From Bacteroidetes bacterium UBA1312 (GTDB lineage Bacteria; Bacteroidota; Bacteroidia; Chitinophagales; Chitinophagaceae), in assembly GCA_002307135.1 (NCBI GenBank), contig DBTQ01000008.1, positions 1 through 42,944 of the forward strand: DNA of 42,944 nt, read 5' to 3'. Both the position numbers and the translations under genes were made by a program. Below the pieces are notes generated by a model. The model searched no databases. It worked only from the letters and a program-made list of their open reading frames with translations, and was not told where the DNA came from. Below, one piece after another: positions 25,560 through 34,900 of the stretch (position 1 is the stretch's first letter; each line of letters starts with the position of its first letter).

Positions 25560-26744
25560 TTATTTTCCGTAAACGTAATAGAAGGTGATACGATACACTA
25601 AATCATAACTGTTATTGTTGCTGCCATAATCTTTAGGACCTGCATTTTTGTATGCATTGTACCAAACGTTAGGCATGATATGTACATTCTTAACTGGTGT
25701 AAAATCAATACCTGCAGTTACAAATTGTTCTTTGGTATTGGGATTGTATTGACTGGTAATAGGGCTATAAGCAGAATATTTTGAATTGTCAATATTACCG
25801 CTTGGATTTTCGTTATCATAACGAGCAAAGAATCCTAGTTTATCTTTGTATAATTTACCGCGAACAAAGAGAGAAATACCGCTGGCTTTAGTTGTGATTG
25901 TATCTTTACCGCCTGCTATTTTGGTTGCAACATCATCTCCAGTTAAGTTATTGATAAAGGCTTCAACACCTACAGTAAATTTTGGTTCCGTATAAGCTAT
26001 AAATATTTTTGCCGTGCTGCGTTCGTGATGCCAGCCCTCTACTAAATTAATTCTATTATAATCGGCATAGAAATCGAAGATTAATTTCTTGTTCAGGAAT
26101 TTGGCGTAAATATCGCCGGAGAACCATTTGAACGCATCCGTTTCTGGTTTGGCGCCTGTACCGTCACTTACCAATACTGAGTAACCAAAATTGTCATTCT
26201 TAGGTAAATGACCTTGTAAACTAATACCCAAATCGTAAGAAGAAGTACGACGGACGTCCATGATAGTTCGTTCGACAGATCTGTAACCCCAAATTGGTTC
26301 TGAAGTAGTAGCGAAAGAAGAGGTAGGTTGTAATCCAAACACAAGATCAGATCCTGGGAAAATACCTTTCCAGCGTACATTTGCTAATTTTACATAAGGA
26401 GCCAATTTTCCATTACCTAACAAATCTCCATTCGCAAAATCATCTTCAGCTGCTAACAAAAACTCAGCAGAAAATTTCTTACTGATATCATAGTTATAAC
26501 CAAGATAAACCCGACGAAGTTGGAACAGACTTTGATTTTGGGCTACTCCTGTGTATTGGTTAGATCCTCCACGACCATTGCCACCTACTGTATCGCCGTG
26601 TGCCTTAAAGGAATAATCACCGAATGCATAACCCCATACTTTTCCTGAGGGTTTGAATTGCGTAGAATCCTGAGCCTTTGCTGTAGCATTCAAAAGCAGG
26701 AAAGAAGAGCATAAAATGCCAAAGAGTAATTTTTTTTGAGCCAT
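25560..26744 (-). CDS. Phosphate-selective porin (OprP/OprO-like)
   Basis: From ATG 26744 (MAQKKLLFGILCSSFLLLNA, signal ending KAQ) it encodes 394 residues; the ORF extends 45 bases further but that would precede the signal. The protein is a beta-barrel: alternating strands such as FSAEFLLAAEDDF, LVFGLQPTSSF, KLIFDFYADYN and a C-terminal aromatic end TFYYVYGK. The N-terminal GYAFGDYSFKA and SLFQLRRVYLGYNYDISKKF are typical of the porin_O_P family. As first gene of the pst operon it likely admits phosphate through the outer membrane under starvation. Confidence 0.88.
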   Translation of the reverse strand: MAQKKLLFGILCSSFLLLNATAKAQDSTQFKPSGKVWGYAFGDYSFKAHGDTVGGNGRGGSNQYTGVAQNQSLFQLRRVYLGYNYDISKKFSAEFLLAAEDDFANGDLLGNGKLAPYVKLANVRWKGIFPGSDLVFGLQPTSSFATTSEPIWGYRSVERTIMDVRRTSSYDLGISLQGHLPKNDNFGYSVLVSDGTGAKPETDAFKWFSGDIYAKFLNKKLIFDFYADYNRINLVEGWHHERSTAKIFIAYTEPKFTVGVEAFINNLTGDDVATKIAGGKDTITTKASGISLFVRGKLYKDKLGFFARYDNENPSGNIDNSKYSAYSPITSQYNPNTKEQFVTAGIDFTPVKNVHIMPNVWYNAYKNAGPKDYGSNNNSYDLVYRITFYYVYGK

Positions 26745-26786
26745 CGTTAAATGAGTTTTGTTAAAATAAAATGTGTTTTGTTGGTG

Positions 26787-26842
26787 CAAAGGAACTCTTC
26801 GAGCATTACTCCTATGTTACCAGTATATTACGCTAATGTTAA
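26787..26842 (-). promoter_or_regulatory. Pho-box-like promoter of the porin-pst operon
   Basis: Three 7-base units with 4-base gaps (ATGTTAC 26814, ATATTAC 26825, ATGTTAA 26836 on the plus strand) give an exact 11-base period, the layout of PhoB boxes. TTCCTTTG on the minus strand (26787-26794) is a one-mismatch -7 element. The repeats take the place of the -33 element, as in PhoB-activated promoters. Confidence 0.65.
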
Positions 26843-27009
26843 CAATCATATTTATATTTATTATTTGATTGTGTGTCGATATATGATAAAAGCCTTGAAA
26901 ACTAAATATGGATTCAATTAGTAATACTATTAGCAACAACCTGTAGGTGACTGATTTAATATTCGAACGGCATTCACTAAAGTTTAAGATTTTTAATGTG
27001 CAATTCTCT

Positions 27010-27330
27010 ATGAGTTCCCTTTTCTTTGCACCGATGCGTCCAGTGATTGCTATAATGTTTTTATTGATACTTTCCTTTCAGGTATTACCTATTAAGGCAG
27101 TTGCTAAACTATTGTCTAATCCACAGGCTACAGAGGAAGTTCATAATGAAGGAGGCTTTGAGGATACGGATAGTTTTATAAAGTTGTTTACTCTTCATTC
27201 AAATACAAGTCACAACTATTATAGACAAATAGAATTTCTATCTGTTACTACTGGTATATACATTCACTTTGCAGCATCTATACCTGATGCACATATAACC
27301 GAAGTATTTACACCTCCTCCTAATTGTTGA
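27010..27330 (+). CDS. Small exported protein with PPPNC C-terminus
   Basis: From ATG 27010 it encodes 106 residues; a GTG 63 bases further out is possible, and ATG 27031 too. One hydrophobic N-terminal segment (VIAIMFLLILSFQVLPIKAV) resembles a signal peptide or anchor, followed by a short hydrophilic region and the distinctive end HITEVFTPPPNC. No characterised family is recognised. Proteins of this size with a conserved PPPNC end appear to recur next to transporters in Chitinophagaceae, which is from memory and unverified. It is about 150 bases upstream of the SulP transporter gene on the same strand. Confidence 0.6.
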   Translation: MSSLFFAPMRPVIAIMFLLILSFQVLPIKAVAKLLSNPQATEEVHNEGGFEDTDSFIKLFTLHSNTSHNYYRQIEFLSVTTGIYIHFAASIPDAHITEVFTPPPNC

Positions 27331-27476
27331 TATAATTTACTTGACCAAAATCATTCCTTGTATTTTGGTTGAGTGTATCTGCCATGTTCGAACACTGTTT
27401 GGTTTGGCAATTAACCCTATATCTTTAACAATCACGAAATCCATAATTGGTTCTTTGTGTGTTTATTTTCTATTTT

Positions 27477-29135
27477 ATGAATGTTCAAAAAAAATCTATT
27501 TTATCTAATTTCAAAAGTGATGCTGTTTCGGGACTAATCGTTTTTCTTATTGCATTACCACTTTGCTTAGGTATTGCACAAGCTGCACATGCACCATTAT
27601 TTTCTGGCGTTGTGGCGGGAGTTGTAGGTGGTATTATTGTTGGGATTTTAAGCAAATCACAATTGAGTGTAAGCGGGCCAGCAGCGGGTTTGGTCGCTAT
27701 TATTATCGGAGCTATGCAACAATTAGGTGCTTTTGATATTTTTCTTTGTGCTGTTATTATTGCAGGAGCTATACAGCTCATTTTCGGATTTTTGCGTTCC
27801 GGTTCTATCGCCAATTATTTTCCCACAAGTGTTATTGAAGGAATGCTTGCAGGTATTGGTTTGACCATTATTTTTAAGCAATTACCAGATGCCGTGGGAT
27901 TTTTGCAAATACATCCTTCAGCAGGTGTAGAAGATGCAGAAGTTGGTGTTGGGTTGTCGTTTGTAACACATATCCTCGATCATATTGAGATTGGAGCTGT
28001 AATTATTACACTTATTGGTATTGTAATTCTGACGTTATGGCAAACCAAACGTTTTAAAAAAATATCTGTTGTGCCGGCTGGTTTATTAGTTGTTGTAATT
28101 GGAACATTACTTAATCAATTGTATGGTTCTTCTTCACTATTCTTAAATAATGAGTACTTAGTGCAATTACCGGTACCAAATAATGTTCATGATTTTTTCG
28201 GACAATTTACATTCCCTAATTTAAATGGATTTTCTAATCCACATGTATGGCAGATTGGTATTGTCATTGCTGTCGTTGCGTCTATTGAAACATTACTATG
28301 TATTGAGGCTACTGATAAACTGGATCCTTACAAACGCTATACTTCTGGTGATGCAGAACTAAAGGCACAAGGTATCGGTAATATAATGAGTGGATTGATT
28401 GGCGGTTTGCCGATCACTTCTGTCATTGTTCGTTCGAGCGCAAATATTAATGCTGGAGCACGCAGTAAACTTTCTGCTATAATACATGGCGCATTGCTTT
28501 TGGTTTGTGTGGCTACTATTCCCTTTATCCTCAATATGATTCCTAAAGCCGCACTGGCTGCGATCCTTATATTTACTGGTTACAGATTATGTCGTCCCTC
28601 AATGTTCAAGCACATGTGGCATTCTGGTTTTACACAATTCATCCCTTTTGTTGTAACGGCTATTTTGGTTGTCTTACCAATGTTTGGTTTGTTGAAAGGA
28701 GTTGCGATAGGTATGGTTATTAGCATCATTTTTATGCTTCGTGAAAATATGAGCATTCCATATTATTATCACCGTAGCCGTTATTCCAATAATGATTTGA
28801 TTAAAATAACTTTGGCGCAAGAAGTTTCCTTCCTCAATAAAGCAAGTATTAAAAAGACACTGCAAGCAATTCCTGATAACGCGAATATTATTATCGATGC
28901 GAGCAAAACAGAATATATTGACTTTGATGTACTTGATATTATTCGTGATTTTCAGGTATCTCAGGCACCTTCAAAAGGAATTAAAATTTCGCTGGAAGGA
29001 TTTAAAAATATTTATAAAATACCCTCATCTATTTCACAAGATGAGATTATAACGGAGTTGATGGAAATCGAAGAAGTACCGGAACGCTCCGCAGGAAGTC
29101 ATCGAAAATTAATAAAACAACTTCAACGGAAATAA
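27477..29135 (+). CDS. SulP-family anion transporter with STAS domain (probable bicarbonate)
   Basis: From ATG 27477 (MNVQKKSILSNFKSD) it encodes 552 residues; the TTG 30 bases upstream is unlikely. About 12-14 membrane helices are visible, with the SulP hallmark DAVSGLIVFLIALPLCLGIA and SKSQLSVSGPAAGLVAIIIG near the N-terminus, and SIETLLCIEATDKLDPYKR in the middle. A C-terminal STAS domain (about 440-530, NIIIDASKTEYIDFDVLDII) follows. Family members move sulfate, bicarbonate or other anions. The beta-carbonic anhydrase gene 38 bases downstream makes bicarbonate the likeliest substrate. An 8-bp hairpin (ACCAAAAT/ATTTTGGT, 27344-27369) lies in the leader. Confidence 0.92.
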   Translation: MNVQKKSILSNFKSDAVSGLIVFLIALPLCLGIAQAAHAPLFSGVVAGVVGGIIVGILSKSQLSVSGPAAGLVAIIIGAMQQLGAFDIFLCAVIIAGAIQLIFGFLRSGSIANYFPTSVIEGMLAGIGLTIIFKQLPDAVGFLQIHPSAGVEDAEVGVGLSFVTHILDHIEIGAVIITLIGIVILTLWQTKRFKKISVVPAGLLVVVIGTLLNQLYGSSSLFLNNEYLVQLPVPNNVHDFFGQFTFPNLNGFSNPHVWQIGIVIAVVASIETLLCIEATDKLDPYKRYTSGDAELKAQGIGNIMSGLIGGLPITSVIVRSSANINAGARSKLSAIIHGALLLVCVATIPFILNMIPKAALAAILIFTGYRLCRPSMFKHMWHSGFTQFIPFVVTAILVVLPMFGLLKGVAIGMVISIIFMLRENMSIPYYYHRSRYSNNDLIKITLAQEVSFLNKASIKKTLQAIPDNANIIIDASKTEYIDFDVLDIIRDFQVSQAPSKGIKISLEGFKNIYKIPSSISQDEIITELMEIEEVPERSAGSHRKLIKQLQRK

Positions 29136-29173
29136 TAACTTCAACTAACAATCCCTAATAATTGATACAAAAT

Positions 29174-29815
29174 ATGCCTTATTCTTCTAATAAAATAGTC
29201 CATGATTTAGCACCGCAGCTTGCATTACAGCGACTTAAGGAAGGGAACTTTAGATTTCTCAATAACTTGAACAAGAATCATGATTTACTTGAAATGGTCA
29301 ATGAGACTAAAGATGGTCAATGGCCCTTTGCCGCCATTCTGAGTTGTATGGACTCCCGTACTGCTGTAGAGCTCGTGTTTGACCAAGGATTGGGAGATGT
29401 TTTTAGTGTTCGGGTAGCAGGTAATGTAATCGGCATTAATATTTTAGGCAGCCTGGAATATGCTACTGCCTTTGCGGATTCCAAGCTAATTGTAGTACTT
29501 GGCCATACCGGATGTGGTGCGATTAAAGGTGCTTGTGACAATGTAAAGGCTGGAAACTTGACCAGTTTACTGAGTAATATCCTACCTGCAGTTGAGCAAG
29601 TACAACATATAAAAGGTGAGCGAAACAGCCAAAATAAAGAATTCATAGAAGCAGTTGCAGTAGAAAATGTGAAACAATCGGTAAGACAAATATTGGAACA
29701 AAGCAGTATTATCCGCACCTTGGTAGAACAAGGTAAAGTTGGCATTGCTCCAGCGATTTATGATGTAGCCAATGGAAAGGTTACTTTCTTAGAGTCTGAT
29801 GCAGTAATAAAGTAG
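29174..29815 (+). CDS. Beta-class carbonic anhydrase
   Basis: From ATG 29174 (MPYSSNKIVHDLAP) it encodes 213 residues; the TTG 12 bases earlier is an alternative. The zinc site is complete: SCMDSR (Cys58, Asp60, Arg62) and GHTGCGAIKGA (His111, Cys114). RVAGNVIG and LGSLEYATAF are further family motifs. It interconverts CO2 and bicarbonate. No signal peptide is evident, so it acts in the cytoplasm. Pairing with SulP suggests bicarbonate supply for carboxylases or pH control. A strong terminator follows. Confidence 0.95.
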   Translation: MPYSSNKIVHDLAPQLALQRLKEGNFRFLNNLNKNHDLLEMVNETKDGQWPFAAILSCMDSRTAVELVFDQGLGDVFSVRVAGNVIGINILGSLEYATAFADSKLIVVLGHTGCGAIKGACDNVKAGNLTSLLSNILPAVEQVQHIKGERNSQNKEFIEAVAVENVKQSVRQILEQSSIIRTLVEQGKVGIAPAIYDVANGKVTFLESDAVIK

Positions 29816-29849
29816 TTATTCTTTATTTTATACCATAATATTATGAGTC

Positions 29850-29893
29850 GCTTCTTTATTGACATCAATACAAATTGATGTCAATAAAGAAGC
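29850..29893 (+). terminator. Strong terminator after the carbonic anhydrase gene
   Basis: A perfect 20-bp stem (GCTTCTTTATTGACATCAAT and complement) with a 4-base ACAA loop, followed by TTTTATA. Confidence 0.9.
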
Positions 29894-30120
29894 TTTTATA
29901 TTCTGTGACTGAAGGCCAGAAGGATATTTTAATAAGTTAATAATACGGTGAATCAGGTATAAAAAAATAATCTGTTTAACAACGCGTTAATTTCAAAAAG
30001 AGAAAAATCATCAAGCGATGAATTAGTTTTGCGAAATCAAGTTGAACAATGTCGCTAATTCCGTTAAGGGATTAACTTACTTTGTCGAGATCCTATTCGG
30101 GGTGATTTTTACATAAAAAT
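29894..30120. promoter_or_regulatory. Leader of the efflux operon with candidate operators
   Basis: No gene is visible. Two small inverted motifs stand out: TTAAC-N5-GTTAA at 29976-29990 and GTTAA-N4-TTAAC at 30063-30076. The second directly abuts TTACTTTG (30077-30084), a near match to the -7 element. A TAGTTTTG at 30024-30031 matches fully but has no -33 partner. This could be a repressed efflux promoter. Confidence 0.35.
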
Positions 30121-30507
30121 ATGAGCATTAAGAAATTAAAAATAACGGTGATTCTATCAAAGATTCCTTTGTTGTTTTTGTACATTTCTTTTTTCTCTGT
30201 ACAGCTTTTTAATTATGGGGACTCTAATCAAAAAGATAGTTTAGTACCTATCCCATCTTATCGAATCCAATTAAAACAACAGCAGTTAAGTTCAAATAAA
30301 TTAAATACCGAAAAGCATAAGTGTGCAAAGGTTAGACTAAACAAACGTTTCCAGCCGGAGACTTTATTTTTAAATAATACCTATTTTGTTAGTATAATCA
30401 ATGCTGAATATTTAATTGCATGCAACACGATTTTCTGTTTTGAGGAAATCATTCCCATTACTTTTTTGCAAACGCATTTGATGCGTGGTCCGCCTGTTGT
30501 TGCCTGA
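30121..30507 (+). CDS. Small exported protein with RGPP C-terminus
   Basis: A 128-residue protein. A hydrophobic N-terminus (VILSKIPLLFLYISFFSVQL) looks like a signal or anchor; the middle is basic and polar; the end is FLQTHLMRGPPVVA. No family is recognised. A comparable short protein ending in RGPP precedes efflux genes in other Bacteroidota, as I recall without being able to check. It lies 38 bases upstream of the TolC-like gene, so it probably belongs to the efflux operon and may be an envelope accessory of the pump. Confidence 0.6.
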   Translation: MSIKKLKITVILSKIPLLFLYISFFSVQLFNYGDSNQKDSLVPIPSYRIQLKQQQLSSNKLNTEKHKCAKVRLNKRFQPETLFLNNTYFVSIINAEYLIACNTIFCFEEIIPITFLQTHLMRGPPVVA

Positions 30508-30545
30508 TTTTTGCTCAATAACATCTTTCATTTTAAATATATAGC

Positions 30546-31937
30546 ATGGCATCTTTCTTTAAAAGAAAGTGTTGCTGCACATTAGGCATTTTATTGCTTG
30601 TGTCGCCACTTTCTGTATGGGCACAAAAAAAATATAATTTATCAAGTCTGGTAGATAGCGCAAATAACCATTTCCCTATTTTGATGCAGAAAAGGGCGTT
30701 AATCGGTGCTGCTCATGCTACAATTACGGACGTTAGACATTCCTTTTTACCTCAGTTCAAATTGAGTGATCAACTGAACCTAGGTACAGATAATTCTATA
30801 GCAGGAAGTTATTTGCCGTTAGGTATCACGCCTTCGTCTTCGGCAGGTGTACGTTCAGATAATAATTATCAATTGGCTACTGGCAATATTGCAGTATTGT
30901 ATGGAGAGTACGAATTGGTCAATTTTGGGTTAAGAAATGCACAATTGAATAATGCTAAGGCTTATGCGGTTCTTCAGGAATCGGATTTACAAAAAGAACA
31001 GTATCTCTTGGAGTTGAATGTAGCGAGGTTGTACTTTACAATTTTGAAAAATCAATCCCGACTTAATGCAGATCAGCAAAATATAGAACGTTATCAAAAC
31101 ATCTTTAATGTAATACATGCACTTGCGGCAAGTGGTATAAAACCAGGCTCAGACTCTTCATTGGCAAAGGCAGAATTGTCTAAAACACGTATCAGTTATA
31201 ATCAAACTGTAGGTGCCATAAATCAGCTGAAACAGCAACTCGCTTATTTCACAGGTATTGCAGCTAGCGATTTGAATATCGATACATTAATTAATAGCTC
31301 TATTTACTCAATGCCCGTTTCCGGCGATCATTCAATAGATAGCTTATCAAATCCATTGCTGACTTATTATATGAAAAAGAAGGAAACTTTTTTGACCAAT
31401 AAAAAAGTGATCAGTAAAAGTTATCTACCTAAGATATTATTGGCAGGTAGTACTTGGGCAAGAGGGTCAAGTATCCAGTATAATGATAATTACCAACCAT
31501 TGACAGATGGATTTGGTTATCAACGCTTCAATTATGCTGTAGGTTTAGCAATCACTTACAATTTATTTAATGGTATCTATAAGAGAGATAAGCTAGCGAT
31601 TAACCGTTTCCAATTACAAGCTAGTGATTATGAGCTGCAACAGCAAACCCAAGCGCTGAACTCTTCTTTTTTACAGGCAGAAAATGCATTGCAAACCGCT
31701 GGGGCTAATTTGTTGGAGATCCCAATACAGCTTCAATCCGCAGAAGACACCTACAATCAGAAAATGGCACAGTATAAAGCAGGCATTATTTCATTAATAG
31801 ACCTTACCAATGCTTCTTTTGTGCTCTATCGATCGCAGTCCGATTTTATTGAAACACGGAATGATTGGTATTTGGCACAGATAGATAAAGCTGCAGCAAA
31901 AGGCAATCTTATTCAATTTATTCAAACACTAAAATAA
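30546..31937 (+). CDS. TolC-family outer membrane efflux protein
   Basis: A 463-residue protein with signal peptide (LGILLLVSPLSVWAQ). Two OEP repeats of alternating beta strands and long coiled helices are visible: about 30-230 (LVNFGLRNAQLNNAKAYAVL, LLELNVARLYFTILKNQSRL) and about 280-460 (AITYNLFNGIYKRDKLAINR, QKMAQYKAGIISLIDLTNAS). The YKAGIISLIDLTNA motif is characteristic. It forms the outer-membrane duct of the tripartite pump encoded with the next two genes; the RND gene begins four bases after its stop. Confidence 0.93.
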   Translation: MASFFKRKCCCTLGILLLVSPLSVWAQKKYNLSSLVDSANNHFPILMQKRALIGAAHATITDVRHSFLPQFKLSDQLNLGTDNSIAGSYLPLGITPSSSAGVRSDNNYQLATGNIAVLYGEYELVNFGLRNAQLNNAKAYAVLQESDLQKEQYLLELNVARLYFTILKNQSRLNADQQNIERYQNIFNVIHALAASGIKPGSDSSLAKAELSKTRISYNQTVGAINQLKQQLAYFTGIAASDLNIDTLINSSIYSMPVSGDHSIDSLSNPLLTYYMKKKETFLTNKKVISKSYLPKILLAGSTWARGSSIQYNDNYQPLTDGFGYQRFNYAVGLAITYNLFNGIYKRDKLAINRFQLQASDYELQQQTQALNSSFLQAENALQTAGANLLEIPIQLQSAEDTYNQKMAQYKAGIISLIDLTNASFVLYRSQSDFIETRNDWYLAQIDKAAAKGNLIQFIQTLK

Positions 31938-31941
31938 TTAT

Positions 31942-34900
31942 ATGGTACGCAGCGCATTGCAAAGACCCATCACTATTTTGGTGTTGTTCATGGGTTTATT
32001 ATTGTTTTCGGTGATGGCCTTAAGAACCATACCGATAGATATTTTTCCGAAATTAAATTCACCTACCATTTACGTAATAGAACAATACGGTGGTATGAGT
32101 GCTAAACAGATGGAGGGTTTTTTTAGTACCCGTATGCAAGATCAATTTCTGTATGTAAATGGTATTAAAAATATTGAAAGTAAAAACATACAAGGACTCT
32201 CTTTGGTGAAGTTGAGTTTTTACGAAAATGTAGATATGGCAGAAGCTACTGCACAAGTGGCATTGCAATCGAATCGAATGTTGGCCTTTTTCCCACCGGG
32301 TTCTTTACCTCCCACAGTTATTCGATTCGATGCTTCGTCATTACCCGTCGGAGAACTTGTTTTTAGTAGTCAAACAAAATCATTAAAGGATATGTTTGAT
32401 CTTGCCCTTACTCGTGTAAGGCCGCTTTTTGCAACTGTTCCGGGTCTTTCTGCCGCTCCGGCATTTGGCTCCAACGCACGGACTGTTGTTATCAATGTAG
32501 ATCCTCAAAAATTAAGCACCTACAATGTAAGTGCTGATGAGGTAGTCGATGCAATTGCAAAAAATAATGCAATTACACCATCCGGAAATTTGCGTGTAGA
32601 TAGTACCATGTACATTACCTCTGTCAATTCATTGGAAGAGCAGGTCGGTCAATTTGAAAAAATAGCTATCAAAAGTAATGGAACAACAACAGTAAATGTA
32701 AGCGATGTAGCAAAGGTTGAAGACGCAGCTGATATTACAGTTGATTATGCTTTGGTAAATGGTAAACGCTCCGTGTATATTCCCGTTGTAAAAACGGCTG
32801 ATGCGTCAACGTGGGACGTTGTACAAAACCTACGTGCCAAATTACCTGAAATGCAAAGTCTTTTGCCGGATGATGTAAAGATCAGCTATGAATTTGATCA
32901 AAGTATTTTTGTTATTAACTCAGCAAAAAGCTTAATGACGGAAGGTATATTGGGTGCTATTCTTACCGGACTTATGGTGTTGTTGTTTTTAAGGGACTGG
33001 CGAAGCAGCTTGGTGGTCATAATTACTATTCCAGTAGCGATTTTAAGCGCCGTCTTCTTTTTAAAGCTGGCAGGGCAAACGATTAATATGATGACCTTAA
33101 GTGGCCTTGCTTTAGCTATTGGAATCTTAGTAGATCAGGCTACCGTAACGATTGAAAATATTCACCAACATTTAGAAATGGGCAAGAACAAACAACAAGC
33201 CATTTTAGATGCTTGTCAAGAAATTTCTTTCCCTTTGTTATTAATACTTCTTTGTATCCTCGCTGTATTTGCACCGGCATTTGTAATGACTGGTGTACCT
33301 AAGGCAATGTTCTTACCATTGTCATTGTCTATTGCTTTTGCTATGATTGTCTCATTTGTGGCTGCACAAACCTTGGTTCCTGTAATTGCCAATTGGCTGC
33401 TTAAGGCAGAAATGTATCAATACCACCACGATAAGCCTCATGCCCACGCTGGATTGGCATTAGATGACATAGAAGTTGCTGAGATTGATACGCATAATAA
33501 AGAGGACCGAAAGCATGCTGAAGAAAATGGGTTCTTTCAAAAATTGAAAATAGCGTTGCATAATGTATTAGAGCGTTGGATGCCTAAAAGGAAATTGATA
33601 GTCCTTCTTTATTTATTATTTGCTTTTGGCACAGCAGCAATATGCTTTATTTTTATTGGTAAAGACCTTTTACCTAAAACCAATAATGGGCAACTACAAT
33701 TACGGATTCGGGAACCCGATGGTACACGATTAGAGGTTACAGAACGAACTACTAAATCAGTTTTGAATATTATCGATTCAACGGTTCATCATCAGGTGGC
33801 CATTACGTCTGCATATGTAGGCTTGGTTCCCAGTAATTTTGGTACAAGTAACTTATACATTTTCAACAGTGGTACCCATGAGTCAATTATTCAAGTGAAT
33901 TTGAACGAAGATTATAAAGTGAAAATGGAAGATTTAAAAGAGGAATTGCGCAAGAATATTGTTCGTCAATTCCCTAGTATTAAAATATCTTTTGAACCTA
34001 TTGAACTGACCGAAAAGATAATGGCACAAGGAGCTTCAACACCCATAGAAGTTCGGGTATCTGGTAAGAGCATGAGTGATATAAAATCCTATTCGACACA
34101 ATTATTAAACAAAATGAAGAAGATTGAGTTTTTACGCGATGTGCAAATTGCCCAGCCTTTAAATTTTCCAACCATTAGTATTAATATTGATAGGCAGAAA
34201 CTTTCCTTGTTAGGGTTATCTTTAGACAATGTCTCCAGAAGTATTACGGCAAGTACATCTTCTAGCCGCTATACGAGTAAAAACTTTTGGTTGGACAGTA
34301 AAACGTCCTACACCTATCAAACACAAGTTCAGGTACCGGAATATTTGATGAATTCAATAGAAGAATTGCAAGCGACGCCATTGGTAAAAGGCCAAGCGAG
34401 ACCTATTTTGTCTGATGTTGCCAGCTTTTCTGTAGATTCATTACCCGGAGAGTATGATAGAAGTGGTCCTCGCCGATTTGTAACCATTAGTGCTAATATT
34501 TATAAAAAGGATCTGGGAACAGCTACTGATGCCGTGCAAAAAACAATTGATGAAATAGGTAAACCTCCGTTGGGTTTAGTTGCCGAAATAAAAGGAATGT
34601 CGTCCTTACTTACCGAAACATTGGGTTCCTTACAAACAGGTTTACTGGCAGCTATTATAGTTATTCTATTATTGCTGGCTGCCAACTATCAGTCCTTCGG
34701 TGTTGCAATAGCGGTACTGTCAACAGTGCCGGCAGTATTATTAGGAGCAATGCTGCTCTTATTAGCAACAGGTGCCACCCTTAATCTACAATCATATATG
34801 GGTATCATTATGGCTGTGGGTGTATCAGTTGCCAATGCCATATTAATTGTTACTAATGCAGAAACATTAAGGCTCGAATATAAAGACCCATTTAAAGCAG

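Noticed and set aside
30552..30568. CTTTCTTT/AAAGAAAG hairpin at the TolC-like gene start
   Set aside because: Low-complexity A/T-rich pairing with no loop; expected by chance in this composition.
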